Source: Angiostrongylus vasorum (taxonomy: Eukaryota; Nematoda; Chromadorea; Rhabditida; Metastrongylidae). From it: a stretch of DNA of 64,000 nt. The notes below the pieces were generated by a model. It had not been told where the DNA came from. It was given only the letters and a program-made list of their open reading frames with translations, and did not search any database. Position 1 is the first letter of the stretch, and every line of letters begins with the position of its first letter. Shown here one piece after another: positions 33,341 to 45,505 of the stretch. The stretch spans positions 124,001-188,000 of the forward strand of contig JADANN010000192.1 of the NCBI GenBank assembly GCA_018806985.1. Direction: 5' to 3'. A program made the position numbers and the translations under genes.

Positions 33341-34634
33341 CATTAGTTTGTCAAACATCATATGTCCGATTTTAAATGTAAACTTTAAATGACCATAACT
33401 TTTTTTCATACTAAATTTTGCTAATGGGAATAACCACCATTAGAATCAACACATTCTTTTCAATAGAAAGCAAGTCTATTTGCTTCAGTTGCCTAAAATT
33501 CTGGAGTTCTAGAAGTGATGAATTCGTTGAAGACATTTTTTGCGTCGTCGTGGTTAGTGAAGCATTTCTCGCTCCGAAAGTTGTCAATGCATTTGAAGAA
33601 GTAATGGTCGCTAGGCGAGAGGTCTGGTAAATGTGGCGGGTGAGGCAAAGTTTCGTAGCCCACTTCGTTGACCTTCTGCAGCGCTGGTTCAGCAACCTGA
33701 GGCCGGGTGTTGCCGTGGAGAAGCGTTAGACTTTTTTCTATTGACTAATGCCGGTCGTTGTTGTTGTAGTTTACGCTGCATTTCGTCGATTTGTTGGCAG
33801 TACTTCTATGCCGTAATCGTTTCGCCCGGATTTAAAAGCCGCGATGAATTAGCCCGGCTGCAGACCACCAAACAGTCACCACAACATTTTTTGGGTAATT
33901 TCGTTTTTGTTGTGGAGCCTGATTGCAATTTAACCACTGAGCTGGACTTCGCCAATTGTAGTACAAAATCCACTTCTCGTCGCGCGTCACAATTCGATCA
34001 AGAAGAGAGCCGTTTTTGTTGCTTAGAATAAGATCAGACGACACTTCAGAACGGCGATTTTTTTGTTTTTTTGGTGCACTTTTGATTCCTACGGCACCCA
34101 CTGGTCGAGTTTTTTGTCTCTTCTATGTGATTCAAGTGAGTGGAAATTGCCCCTGTGCTTACGCCAAGCTGTTCTGGAAGCTCTCGAACAATTGTTCGCG
34201 TGTTTGCTTCCACTAGTGCCTTTTCAGTTCGTCGTCATCAATTTCAATGGGAAGTCCTCGAGCTTCCTTAACTTCGAGATAGAAATCGCCAGATCGGAAT
34301 ATCCTAAACCATTTTTTGCATTATTGATTCACCAACATTACCTTTACCTTAAACTTGGTGATTTTCCGAGTTCCTCCAGTGGAATTCAGTCCACTCTTCC
34401 ACTCGTACAGAAAAAAAACGACACGAATATCACGTTGATTCATACTAAAGTTAAAGTTTATAAAATCGTTAAAATAATAAATCTGGAGAAAAACTAGTAC
34501 TAGATATAGAGAGAGCAGACTTGTGCTTCCAAAATATATGTTAAACTTCTATAAAGAACAAAACTTGTATTCAATAAATTACACGAAAAATTAAAAAAAT
34601 AAAATCAGAATTTCATATGTACCAACCCTAATAT
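33341..34634 (-). mobile_element. Mariner-family DNA transposon, degenerate transposase
   Basis: About 1.29 kb, the usual mariner length. On the minus strand the transposase shows VTRDEKWILYYNWRSPAQWL (first catalytic Asp region), NYPKNVVVTVWWSAAGLIH, LLHGNTRPQV, HPPHLPDLSPSDHYFF (final Asp region) and CVDSNGGYSH at the end. The outer ends, ATTAGGGTTGGTACATATGAAATTC at the right and a related ATTAG...ACATCATATGTCC at the left, look like decayed terminal inverted repeats. Frameshifts separate the pieces, so no transposase can be made from it. It sits between the two astacin copies. Confidence 0.88.
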
Positions 34635-34639
34635 CTTAA

Positions 34640-35160
34640 GTGCTCTTCTTTAATCGGTTACAGCATCGAAGTCGTTAGCAATAGCAGACTTGGAAATCGT
34701 TTTTGCTTCGCCACCTCCTGTGAGCCAACCATACAGCGAATTTTCTTGTTCACATTAGGATTTCTAAGTTCTCACATTTTACTCGTAAACTTCTGAAGAT
34801 CCTAGTAAGTGCTCATTCCATAATGAGATATTTCGTTGGAATTCCACCACTGCAATTCTTCTCATGCAGGTATCGACAACGTTGATATCCTTCATCATAA
34901 GAAGCTTGGCAGTGACCATCAGTTCATTTAAATAACTAGCGATCCGATTTGCTTGCTATTAAAATCATGCAGGACAAAACTTTTAGACTTGTGTAGCAAT
35001 TATTGGTCTATTGTGTTATTATTAAACATCATTTATCAATCTCGTGTAAGCTTACCAAGGAGGGAATACATATTGATTCGTCATACCGCGGTTAAAGGAA
35101 AGTCGGTTTCTGAAATATTATTACGCTTTGTACTAGCTGATAATGATACCGACTTCTACA
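34640..35160. other. No gene recognised
   Basis: AT-rich sequence between the mariner and the Penelope-end repeat; nothing recognisable. Confidence 0.35.
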
Positions 35161-35164
35161 GGAT

Positions 35165-35440
35165 GGATTATTCGACAAAAAACAAGTAGTTCTCGTCGGA
35201 CAATCACAACTAACAATAAGAACCATCCTGTATAAAAGAGCATCGCTGGATGAGTATGGCTCATTCGAGAGAGATGCTGCACTCAGGAAGATCCGGCTCG
35301 ATGAGCGACGAAGACGCCACCTCGAGAACACGAGCAACTGTGGACCATCGACTCGGATCACCGGCTCTGATGAAGACGAAACCGTCAAAACGTTATCCGA
35401 AAATAAACATTTATCAAACTCGTGTAGGCTTATAAAAGAA
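35165..35440 (+). repeat. Solo Penelope-end repeat with hammerhead-like core
   Basis: About 275 bp homologous to 48490-48790. It contains GGACCATCGACTCGGATCACC, CTCTGATGAAGACGAAACCGTC and ends CATTTATCAAACTCGTGTAGGCTTA. CTGATGA followed by GAAA and GTC is the order of conserved bases in a hammerhead ribozyme, but the stems are not convincing here. Confidence 0.6.
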
Positions 35441-35754
35441 AGAATACATTTCGGTACAAAGCTGCCTTTTTTCAGTTAACAAATCGTGGATATTCGTCGA
35501 GAGATTCGGCTAAACATATGTGTTGTCCATGACTGTATGTTCTGCTGCAGCTCCAATGCATAACCTCCAATAATTGTGCGACGTTCTATACCGTGTCTCA
35601 TCGGCCATGCATTGTTTTGTCGTGGTGTTAGCAAAATGGAAGTTGTGCAACATGCTCTTAAATTTTTACTTATCTTAACATGGGTTGCAATTAAGTAGGA
35701 TTTAAGAGCAGAACTAAACCCCAATATCGTCCCTTTTTATTTACTGCCTGCTCT

Positions 35755-36000
35755 TCTTTTTAAATGGCAGAGTATTATGTGGAGTATACCCGTAATGATG
35801 CTGAGATACTTAGAAAACCGTGGACCGCTGGTATCTGCGGTGGGGACCGAGACTACGCTAATGCCCTTTCCGGGGGCTAACGCGTTCAGCACCACACCAT
35901 GTAAGTCCTCCGTTTCGCCTTTCTCTCCTATAGGGTCAATAACACGGCTGAGAGACCGGCTGAGAGAGAGTAAGCTACCAAGAAATTATCCAAGTCATCG
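35755..36000 (-). repeat. SINE-2 copy
   Basis: Minus orientation: GAGATACTTAGAAAACCGTGG, GGTATCTGCGGTGGGGACCGAG, CGGGGGCTAACGCGTTCAGCACCACACCATG. Confidence 0.65.
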
Positions 36001-36039
36001 AAAAACTACCGTCGTGCATGATGTGCTTTTCTTTGCATA

Positions 36040-36295
36040 ATAGATGATCATATGTCTTGCGTATCCCTGCATATCTTTCACCGTACTCCATTCGTCGTAT
36101 CCGCCGTCCATAAATTTACGTTTGCGTTTGGGTTCAGCTGTTGCCTGAGGATTCTGTATTCTTTCTCTAACAGCTGGTGAAGCTAATTCTTTCAAAAGTC
36201 CTGGGTTAGCTGTTCTAGAGCAGACAGACGCCGTGTTTTTTGTACCAGACAATGTTGATAGCAACTTCCGTACTACGAAAGGTTGGAGCATCTAG
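36040..36295 (-). repeat. SINE-4 copy
   Basis: Minus orientation; its readable frame (AVRERIQNPQATAEPKRKRKF) is only the translated repeat body, matching AGAATCCTCAGGAAGCAGCCGAACCC at 59790. Confidence 0.5.
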
Positions 36296-36541
36296 TTGGC
36301 CCCAGACGAATTTGAACGAGAGCATTATTTATGATTTTGGATCGCATCTTTACTACTGCACTGCCTGATCCCGAGTCGTGTTAGAAGGTCGCCCGTACAT
36401 CATTTATCATTTCTTGTCTTTTTTTTCAAAACAAAAGTTCATTAACTTTCTGCTCAACCTTATTTAGAATACAAGTTTCAGCCGAAGAACTATCCCATCT
36501 TTCTTCATTTTGGCGGAGATTTATATTCTCTCTCTCGCCAT

Positions 36542-36824
36542 GGGCGCGCATGGCGCAGTGGTTGGGGCGCCACTGCGACATGCATGTGGAATCGATCCCC
36601 GCGCCCATGGCCCACCAAGCCCTCCAACCCTCCGGTGTTGACAAATTGGTACCGCACCTATATGGGAGGATAGCAGCACTGGCTCGATATCGGTAGGCCG
36701 CTGAGAGTTACTGTAAAGGCCAGGTATGCATTCAATCACCTCCAAACGATGGGTGATGAAGTCGAATGCATGGCGCATCTCTCAGGGATTGATCAACTCC
36801 GAAAGCTTTATCCTTTATCCTTTC
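36542..36824 (+). repeat. SINE-1 copy with doubled tail
   Basis: Head GCGCGCATGGCGCAGTGGTTGGGG, B-box GGAATCGATCCCCGCG, tail GAAAGCTTTATCCTTTATCCTTTC: the 3' end is a short tandem repeat of TTTATCC. Confidence 0.85.
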
Positions 36825-36829
36825 ATCTC

Positions 36830-37470
36830 TCTCTCAATCGGGGATCCCCAGATTTAGTCGCCAGGCTACGCGGCGCCTTTCCAAGCGGCCGATAGTGATT
36901 TAACGCGAATCGAAAACAACTTTCTGTTTCCGTGCACCGCAGCTTGATGTAGAGAACGGACTTCCTATTTCTTCCAGGCCAAGTTGACACAAACTTTCTG
37001 TATCTATCTAGATCTGCCTATTCATGCGTGCGTGGTGCATGGGTGCGGATGTGTTTGCTCGTATGCAGCTGCTGTCCTACAAGTCAATTCGGCCAAATAT
37101 CCGCATTTGACTGTGAGGCATGTGATGGGTGGCTTGAAGTCTCCTCAAATATGCAGGCTCCATGTATATCCTGAAAGACATTGGCGAGTTATACCTATTG
37201 AGTATATTCAGTCTCCATATTGAGAGCTCGGCAAGCTACGCGTGGGTATCAGAAGCCAAATAGTAAAATGAATGCGCTGCATTCTGTTGATGCTAAAACA
37301 CTCCCGGATAGAGCGGCACTGGATAGAACATTTAGGGGAGAGGGTGCTAAAACCTCTTCCATGCTATGGTGTCTAAGCTTTAAAGGACTAAGACAACAAT
37401 CTCCACTTAGAACCCAAGTACACAAGGCTCAGAATCCTCCACTGAGGATTTGATGACGAAAGTTGTAAAA
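36830..37470. other. No gene recognised
   Basis: Some weak open reading on the plus strand up to 37450 without family resemblance; may be the 5' part of the RTE-like element that follows. Confidence 0.3.
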
Positions 37471-37474
37471 ATTT

Positions 37475-38490
37475 AATAGGACGTCATCGGAATGGCGAAG
37501 GAAGAAAACATCGCCAATCAAATGCAGTTTATGATAACAGAGAAGAACTGTTTTTCAAATTTAGTGATAGTAGAGGATGCAGCAACGTTGGTGTTCTGGT
37601 CAATGCGAGATTTGTTATTAGAACTGACTCTTTTTGAAGAACTAGCAGGCCGCTATCGAACGCTCATCGTCGAAGAGATGTAGACCACTACGACCTTTGA
37701 AAATCTTCGTGCTCGAAGCGTACACATCAGGCTATAACGAAGGTGAGGGCTGCAGCGTTCTATATGGAGCTGGGAAAACTCAAAGAGAAGGTATCCCTTT
37801 TGAGGTCGTTATTTGCAATTTAAACGCTAGTATTCGGCCGAGAGTTTAAAAAGTCAGCAAGGGACGCCTGTCTTTGGAATTCTCCAAAAACAATCGAGTT
37901 AGTACGCCAGCGTGGAGTCGCACAATCAATAAACAACTCAATTTCGAGCTTGTAAAACTTTGTAGAAAAGCGACAAAAAGAAAATGATAAGGAAAGAACA
38001 GCCTTTAATGACTAAAGGTGCAGGAGTTGGGAAAGCACTCCCGACGTCCGCCGAAACTTCTCTAGTTACAATACCAAGATGATTGCGCAGTGACACATGC
38101 AAGGAACACTTACAGATTAAGCAGAAGCAATGGAGAAATTGATTCAGCAATACTATCTTGATCTCTTTAAAAAGCTAGATCTGTCTCCATATGAAATTAT
38201 TGACAATCGAAATGTCGTCACATCGACTCTCCCTTCCGATATCCGGTATGCTATCTCGTCTATGAGGAACTGTACAGCATCCATTTAGGAGAGGGTTAGA
38301 CCCGAATATCCGAAGAACCTTCCTCCAGTTTTCATCAATGCAGTGCCTCGGCTCTCCACAGGTTTTCTGTCAAATTGGAAAGGCTTTATTCACTGGAAGA
38401 CCAGTAAGACCGTCTTGCTGCACAAGAAGGAAGACCTCCACAGCATAGATTAACACGATAACAGTACCCAGTGAAATGTCGCTAGAGTGC
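37475..38490 (+). mobile_element. Second RTE lineage, decayed 5' half
   Basis: An element distinct from the 23190 family. The endonuclease domain is seen as FEVVICNLNASIRP (compare the family VIVGDFNAKIG motif) near 37800, and reverse transcriptase as LPSDIRYAISSMRNCTA, RVRPEYPKNLPPVFINAVPRL and WKTSKTVLLHKKED near 38225-38440. Many stops. A 3' fragment of the same lineage occurs at 53345-53510. Confidence 0.65.
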
Positions 38491-38769
38491 GAGAGACCGC
38501 TCTGTATCACTTTTACCGATTTAAATAAGCCTTATGCTCAGTTGAGAGATAAGTGATTATAAAAGAAGAAACGAAAACCGAAGGACAAGAGTGGTTAGCG
38601 ACTACTTCTCACGGGATGTCAAACGCACACCTGGAAGACCACTGACGCGACGGTCTAAACGTCTAATCTCTCAAAGAAAAAAACGTTTCAAAAATCCAAC
38701 CACTGGCACTTGATCCGATATAAACCAGGATGAATGCCCCTGTAGACATTATTTTCCTACTAGTGATTT

Positions 38770-39155
38770 TCTCCTCCCAAAGATTTACCAACTCATCGTG
38801 GCTGGGAGATGTTCCTGGGTGTCGGGCTGCGATGTACAGAGGAAGGATTCATCCTCCAGGCAGAGTCTCCCAAGCTGGGAAGGAATCCGGCGTTTCTATC
38901 AGAAAACCCAGCGAAAACAATACCATAGTCCACCACCGTCCTAGGATCAAACTAGTTGCACGGTGGCAGATCTGCTTCTGATCCACAAGGTCGACGATTG
39001 CCAGTGGTGATGGGACCCTGAAGCAGACTTTGGGCCAGCCTGATCTCGGGTTTCCAGGGAACAGCAATGGCTAAACCAGCAAATCTCTGAAAAAAATGGA
39101 GAATATGCTGGGCGCCGCTCAACCAATGAAAACGGGCCATCCAAGTGTCCATGTA
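38770..39155 (+). repeat. SINE-3 copy
   Basis: ATTTACCAACTCATCGTGGCTGGGAGATGTTCCTGGGTGTCGG to GAAAACGGGCCATCCAAGTGTCC. Its three overlapping minus-strand frames are translations of this repeat. Confidence 0.75.
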
Positions 39156-39169
39156 AAGTGGTTTTCTAC

Positions 39170-40440
39170 ATGCTCTGAAGATGAAGAATTCCTAAAACAT
39201 AAATCTTGTTGTGTTTATGATTTCTGCCATAGGAAGATCTCACCTTAATAAAAAATGTCTTTTCATAAAATCAGATGGGATCAACGGAAGGACAACATGA
39301 AAATCTTTGCTGAGTTGAACCTCCCAAAAATTCCGTGTCGGCAGGTAAGGAGATCGCACAGCGCTCTGATTATAGCTCACAAGGCCAGTGTTTCAATGGA
39401 GCAGAGCAACCACACCATCTAACGATGATAGTACGGATCGGTAAGATCATTACACAATCCTATTCCACTTCTCGCAAGATGTCCGTATTCATGGGACGGT
39501 CGAAAACTCTTCACTTTTATTTCTGCTACCGTGAGCTTTAGTAGTGTTAGATTTGTCCTAACTCCACTCATCTTTATAAAATAGTTTTTTTTAGAAGCAG
39601 TGACGTTCTCTGGATTCTTGAAACACAAATTTTTTTGAAGGATCTAAGAAAGACAGTAAACGGTTCGATAATAAAAGTTACTCATGAAAAGGAAAATTTA
39701 TAGCTTAACTATGCAGAATATCCTTTTGAATAAATCTCTGATTTGCGCGTTTCCCTGTGCCGCAGTGACCTATACACGACTACAAATGAAGCTGAATGCG
39801 GTTACACTACAGTACTCATCGTTTTTTAATTTCCGTTTAACCTGGTTGATGGTAGAGTAAACAACCATCGTTGGTTTATTCTTCTACGGTGTACAGGGAA
39901 ATTATCCAGGTAATTAACGGTTTCCAGTAACACAACAAGGATTTCACGAAAAAAATCTGTGGTGGAAGCAACAACAGAGGAAACCTCTGGACTTTGAGCA
40001 TGAAGCTCGTAAAAAAATGACATTTACCATGATCTTATCAGTCATTTTCTTTTTTATGCCGATGCTAAGTCTTGCACTTCCATTCCACTGCCTTATTTTT
40101 TCCTAATTTGTAGCCGAATGGGTGCACCGCTTTCCTACTGGTTTCGTGCCCTTAAGAAAATCTCTGAACTTTTTTGACAGTTAAAACTTATCATACGCTC
40201 TGATCACTTTCTCAGTACTATGCAAACCTTATACACAACATACCTGTTCCATGGAAATTGGTTTTCTAGAAGAAGAAAAATCACCTCTGGATATGGTGAT
40301 GGCCTAATCGCACAATTCATGCGAAAATTGGTCACATTTTCACAAACAAGCGCCTCTAACACCATCAAAAACTTGTTTAACACTTGTTATAATTTTGCAA
40401 TATCTTCGCTACGGGTGAAAATAATTTGACATGTAGAACT
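39170..40440. other. No gene recognised
   Basis: AT-rich sequence downstream of astacin copy B; no motif or repeat identified. Confidence 0.35.
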
Positions 40441-40468
40441 CATTGTGATTAAGGAACAATCTTCGTAG

Positions 40469-42779
40469 TTAATCGACATAACGCTACGTGAAGGTCGTCT
40501 GCATGATGCCGAACCTGTTGAATAGGATGACACGCAAGCGATTGGACCTGGAGACAATGGGACCTTCGCTGCCCTTCACCGAGCAGAAACTGAAAGCAAA
40601 ACATTCAACATTTCGCTAGCAATTGTGGGTTTTTTGAAGATTCGCCATTACCGGTAGCCTGTCAGGTTCTGGTTTCCTTGACCTCAACGCCTCCCTTTCG
40701 ATATCCACTGCGGCCATAACCATTAGAGATCGACAGGATATCCACCATGGTTTTTTCCTTCTTTCAGGCGCCTGAATGCAATTCTGTCTCAGTCAAACGA
40801 CAATCCTTATTCACATACCCATACCGTAATCATACAATTGCAGAAATCGAACTCATCCCTGAGATCGGTACCAAAACCTAGTTTGTAGGCGATCGATTTT
40901 GTCTTGCGTGTCGCCACGAGATCTTCCCCACAACCCGGTGGCTGGAAACAGTTCCGTTTTCTTGTCGAACTAGATACAACGGTGGTTCTTACCCGCCGAT
41001 CACACAGAGCGCCACCGTAGCCGCTTGGACAAATACATATGGGACAGTTTCGAGGATGAGGATAACCTTCGTTCTCACACATAGCCGATGTAGATTTGCT
41101 ACATCTTTCTAAAGAATTAGACATATTTCAATATTGATGAGTTTTACATCAAAGTGATCGAAATTGCAACCATTGCATCCGCAGTGTTCGTTGATCATGA
41201 AGATATCGGAGAAGGAAATCAGTTCAGATCCCATCGTCTTTTGATAAAGCGAATCTACTGCAATTATTGTGGGCCGTTTGTTAGCAGAACAACTGAGAAA
41301 AGCGACATTATTAGCCAACGCGGCAGAAAATTTCAATCACATGTAGCAAACCTCTGTTCATCATAGTGCATGACACTGCAGTAATCGTACTCTTGCCCGT
41401 ATACATCAGCGTGGATGTTGTCTATTTTCGCAAACTGAGTGAGCTTATGTGGCTAAACGAGTGGTATGAGTGCTTCTTTTGGTGATCCACAATCGTTGAT
41501 GTTTTTGCAACAACGCACTTGAAGGTTTTGCACGATGATCTTGATGTAGTTGTCGCGATCATATCTTTCCATTGTGTGGAAAAAATCCAAGAACATGGCC
41601 AATCTCGTGTATAGCTGATCCTACCTGAGTTTTCTACCACGTTTATTGCGTAAAAAATTTTATTGGAATAGTAAAGGGACGTTCTGTTGGTAAAGCTGTT
41701 TGATAAAGTTTTGCATGTGTTTCACCGTCGGATCCTCTTCCCCAAGAGAAAGAAATTGATCTCCGCCTTGTCGACTAACATCCGCAAAAGAATTAGGATC
41801 GTCGACCACTACCACCTTGTCCTGAGCTGCAGATAGTTGCTATAATGAGCAAGTCACATGTTTGTTATCGGTTGAAAGGCGGACCCTTTTTGTCCTCCAC
41901 AAAATCGATGCAGGTATTGTCACTCCACACCTTTGCACCCATTTTGAACAGTTTTTTCATGTTGAAGTCTGAAATTTGAAATTTCAGACTGTAATCGTGA
42001 TAAAAATTTTGCTCAGTCGTTAAAACCCCTCTAAATCCTTGGAGCCTTCGTTCCGTGATGATTGAAAGCAAAGTTAAAGTTTTCCTCATTCCACTTCCCA
42101 AAAGGCTAACCTGATGTGTTGCATGTGTAGAAGACGCTGTCTTTCCATGTAGAGTTCGGGATGACACCGTGCCTCAACACCTGTCTCTTCGTACGAGCGC
42201 CACCCATAATGCTACTGAAGGCTCGTTTTCTGGAAAAAACCCACTATGACGGTTTCCTGGTCATCGAACAACAGCCATTTTCTAAGTCTCAAAGCACTCT
42301 GTCAGGATGATATCATTTCGGAGCAGAGTTCGTTCAACTGCTCGTCCAGAATCAGGTATGAAAATCGGTTCATCTACATTTGGATCGTGATGCATCCATT
42401 CCCCCATCATTTCCTGCTAAGTGTTTAAAATTCGTTTTAAGATTTGACGGCTGAGACATGAGAGAGATGTAGTTGAACAACACCTTAAGTCTTTGGGTGG
42501 TTTCGTTTCTCTCTTCTCTAGACGCTTTGGGACCTTTGTTCTTTTCCTCCGTCGTTCCGAAAATATGCCGGTTTCTAATGTAATTTCTGGTCTAAAATCG
42601 TTCGCATTCGAAAGTATAAAGTCGCACTAAGTGTCTACCTTAAGCTTTGTGAGTTTACTGGCTTCGGTGTTTTGACGATCTTGACGATCCGAAACGAAAT
42701 CCCTTACCCTAGTCTCCACATCGATTGTTCTACAATGTACCACTACGGTAGTGGCTGAGAACAGAGGAAAAATCCTCAT
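40469..42779 (-). pseudogene. Astacin-family (M12A) metalloprotease, copy B, frameshifted in the zinc site
   Basis: Paralogue of copy A, same order of parts: signal exon 42779-42639 (MRIFPLFSATTVVVHC), propeptide exons, GARTKRQ region near 42200, KLFKMGAKVWSDNTCIDF near 41900, QGGDQFLSLGEEDPT near 41760, zinc-site exon near 41610, Met-turn (YDYCSVMHYD), EGF exon ending near 41000 (CENEGYPHPRNCPICICPSG), CUB start CGEDLVAT and CUB end near 40480. One extra T (GGATTTTTTCCACAC near 41590) shifts frame between HEIGHVLGFF and its third His, and the penultimate Tyr codon of the CUB end is a TAG. Copy A is intact at both places, and copy B is intact where A is broken, so the breaks arose independently. 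Confidence 0.82.
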
Positions 42780-42944
42780 CTCATCTCTAAATGTTTTGAA
42801 ATCAGTGAAACCGATATGGTGAAGAACCATGAGAATGATTTCTTGCGCTCTTAACTCTTTGCATAATGCCTACACTTCTCCTATTGGCTACTTACGAAGT
42901 GAACAACTGAGTAATCGGATTTATTGCCACAATTTTTTGAAATC

Positions 42945-43090
42945 TGGGGCAGACTTTGGCCAGGCTGACTTCGGAATCCCAGTGAATCAAGATGACCCAA
43001 CCAGCAAATCTCCAAAAAAGAAAAAAAGGATGGAGATTGTGCGGGGGTCCGCACAACTAGTTCAGATGGGCGTCCAAGTATCTCAAGTAA
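42945..43090 (+). repeat. SINE-3 fragment, 3' part
   Basis: GGGGCAGACTTTGGCCAGGC to GGGGGTCCGCACAACTAGTTCAGATGGGCGTCCAAGTATC. The tail GTCCGCACAACT...GTCCAAGTATC closely matches the RTE 3' end. Confidence 0.65.
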
Positions 43091-43099
43091 GTATTTTGC

Positions 43100-43760
43100 A
43101 GGGAAATATCCAGCGGCAATTTTGAATTAGTGTGTCTATGAATAGTACCGTCGGTGAAGATATCCAAGAATTTTCGAACTCTATTGCAAAAATTACCGCT
43201 CCTAAGGGTTTGCAGTATTTTTGTAAGTGCTTGAGTCTAGCAGAGCAATTATCCAGGCAATGATTAGGCGAGGAATTCCTGCTGCAGTTGGTGATGAGGA
43301 TGTGCACACCACTTCCGGTTTCCAGTGTCTTTTCAAGGCGACTAATGAAGTATTTGCTCAACTGCCTAAGAAACTGTATTTTCATATGCAAGAATTCCCC
43401 GTATCTGACGACTTTCTGTGTGTTTGCTCAGCACATTGTCCTTCTTGTGCAGAAAAATCTTGCAGTGCTGCGGGTTTCGTTGCAAATGGTGTCAAACATT
43501 TAGAAGCACTATGAATTTTGTTACACATACTCTTCTTCAGTGTGTCACGCCAACATGGTTCTTCGCGCTAAGTAGATTCTACACCATTTTCTTCATTTAA
43601 ACTCCCTGGAGCGACCCTTGTCGTAACACATTTTCTAATTTATCAAAGAATTGCAAAACGACCACGCTTACCTGTAAGCTTCTTCAAGTGCTGTGAAATG
43701 ACTCGTTTCGTAACCGAACTGATTTTCGACGGAGTTCCAGCAGTGCATCTCATAGTATAA
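43100..43760. other. No gene assigned; open frames on both strands
   Basis: A 95-codon plus-strand frame (43227-43514, with QAMIRRGIPAAVGDEDVH and several cysteines) overlaps a 102-codon minus-strand frame. I recognise neither. Splice-like signals are not convincing. Confidence 0.25.
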
Positions 43761-43767
43761 AATAAAA

Positions 43768-43840
43768 AAGGATGAAGCTCTTGAAGTTGGTCTAACCCTG
43801 ACGGATGCGCCATGCATTTGACTTTATTCAGCATCGTTGG
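43768..43840 (-). repeat. SINE-1 fragment, tail end only
   Basis: AAAAAGGATGAAGCTCTTGAAGTTGG to GCATCGTTGGAGCTGACATG; 5' truncated. Confidence 0.65.
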
Positions 43841-44149
43841 AGCTGACATGATGAATTTCGTTGCGACATTGTTCTCTTGAAACCACTCTATATTGGCCAG
43901 TTGAGGTTTCATCGAGTAGTAATTGTGTTCAGCAACGAGACCTCAATGCCCAATGATTTCGTTGATGATTCGATCACGTGATTAAGTTGCTCATGTACAA
44001 AAGATGTTCATTATTGAATACGGTACTGCTTGAAATATAAAGTCGCGTGTGAATCGACTCTCATTACTGGGTGCGATCACTTCTGTTCAGGCTCATCTCA
44101 AGTTGTATAATAACGGTAGTACTTTTTTCATATTCTGTTTCATTGCTGA

Positions 44150-44420
44150 AAAGGATAAAAGGATAAAGCTTGTGGCGTTGACCAATTCCTGAGGGATGCG
44201 CCATGCATTCGACTTCATTATGCATCGTTTGGAGGTGATTAAATGCATATCTGACCTTTACAACCACTCGCGGTGGCCTATCGATCCTGCCATCCTCCCA
44301 GACAAGACTGGTGCCAACCAGCCGACCCCGAAGGAATGGAAGGCCTGATGGTCGTGTAGCGCAGAGAGCGATCCAAACAAATGTGTATTGCAGAGCGCCT
44401 CCGACCACTGCGCTACGGGC
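44150..44420 (-). repeat. SINE-1 copy
   Basis: Starts with two tail units (AAAAGGATAAAAGGATAAAGC), ends at the head GAGCGCCTCCGACCACTGCGC. Confidence 0.8.
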
Positions 44421-44424
44421 ATCC

Positions 44425-45095
44425 TCGTACCATTGGATTTTGTTATTTCGTCATTTGCGTTAAAGTGCATCAGAGAAAAAACGTTCGTTGGAAAATGCCT
44501 GACAGCAGAGCATAATTACTCTCAACATTTTCGCGAAGACGTCCACTTTATCGTGACCGGCACATGGAACGACGCTCAGTTTCACACCACACTCCCTATG
44601 ACAACTACATAGGTCACACCGCCCACAGTTCTCCCTAATCAGGTAACCCCGCCAATTTTTTTTTATCTTGGTTCTATAATTGAGTTTTTTCTGTTTTAAA
44701 AGAAATTTCAGCGTTTTTCTCACCCGATGTATCTATCCTCTATGCACTTTCTCATGTTTCAGAGCGTATACAACCGTTGCATGTTATAAGAAAATCCGTC
44801 CATCAACCATTGACACCGCTGTTGTTAACATTTAATGTTCTATAAATCATGCAAAATATATCACGATTTTTACTTTATGGTATTTATACGCTCCCATTCC
44901 ATACAACGCTCGCAATTCATCATAGCGACTGAAGTTCACAGAAGTTGCTGGCTAACAATTTTGCTTCGCACAACGGGCGATGCCATTTCTTTAATAACTT
45001 CGAAAAATTTTTAGATAATTAGTGTATTTTTTGAGGCGGGACCTTAAGAAACTTCACACTGTTGTTGTATATGTATATATGTTACCACAAAAACA
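44425..45095. other. No gene recognised
   Basis: Nothing but AT-rich sequence. Confidence 0.35.
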
Positions 45096-45097
45096 TA

Positions 45098-45310
45098 GAA
45101 GGATAAAGCTGTTGGCATTGATCAATCGCTGAGGGAGCAGCTGATTGGATCCATATCTGGCGTTTACAATAACTTGCGGTGGCCTAGCGATGTATCGAGC
45201 CAGTGAACTTGTCTACCCCGGAAGGATGAAGGGCATGGCTGGCCTGAGGCGCGGACATCGATCCTGTGGGTATTGCAAGGGGCCTCCGACCACCCTATTC
45301 ACGCCCGTTA
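45098..45310 (-). repeat. SINE-1 copy with internal deletion
   Basis: GAAGGATAAAGCTGTTGGCATTGATCAATC to GGGGCCTCCGACCACCC; the segment carrying the GCCATGCATTCGACTTC block is missing. Confidence 0.75.
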
Positions 45311-45505
45311 TGCTACCATATCTATGCTTTTTCCATACGACAAACATTACTCAACGAAGGGAGTGCAAAGGATGGACCAAAATTTACTACAGGTTTCCCT
45401 ATCCCAGTTATCTGATATATGATTTGTTGAAGAACATTTGAGATGTCTTGCGTGCCAACTCATCATGATCGCAATTAATGGAAAGTGAGTAGTGGGGTAA
45501 GTAGA

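Noticed and set aside
43227..43514. Cysteine-rich 95-codon frame as a secreted effector
   Set aside because: No signal peptide, no splice context, and a comparably long frame on the opposite strand; evidence too thin.
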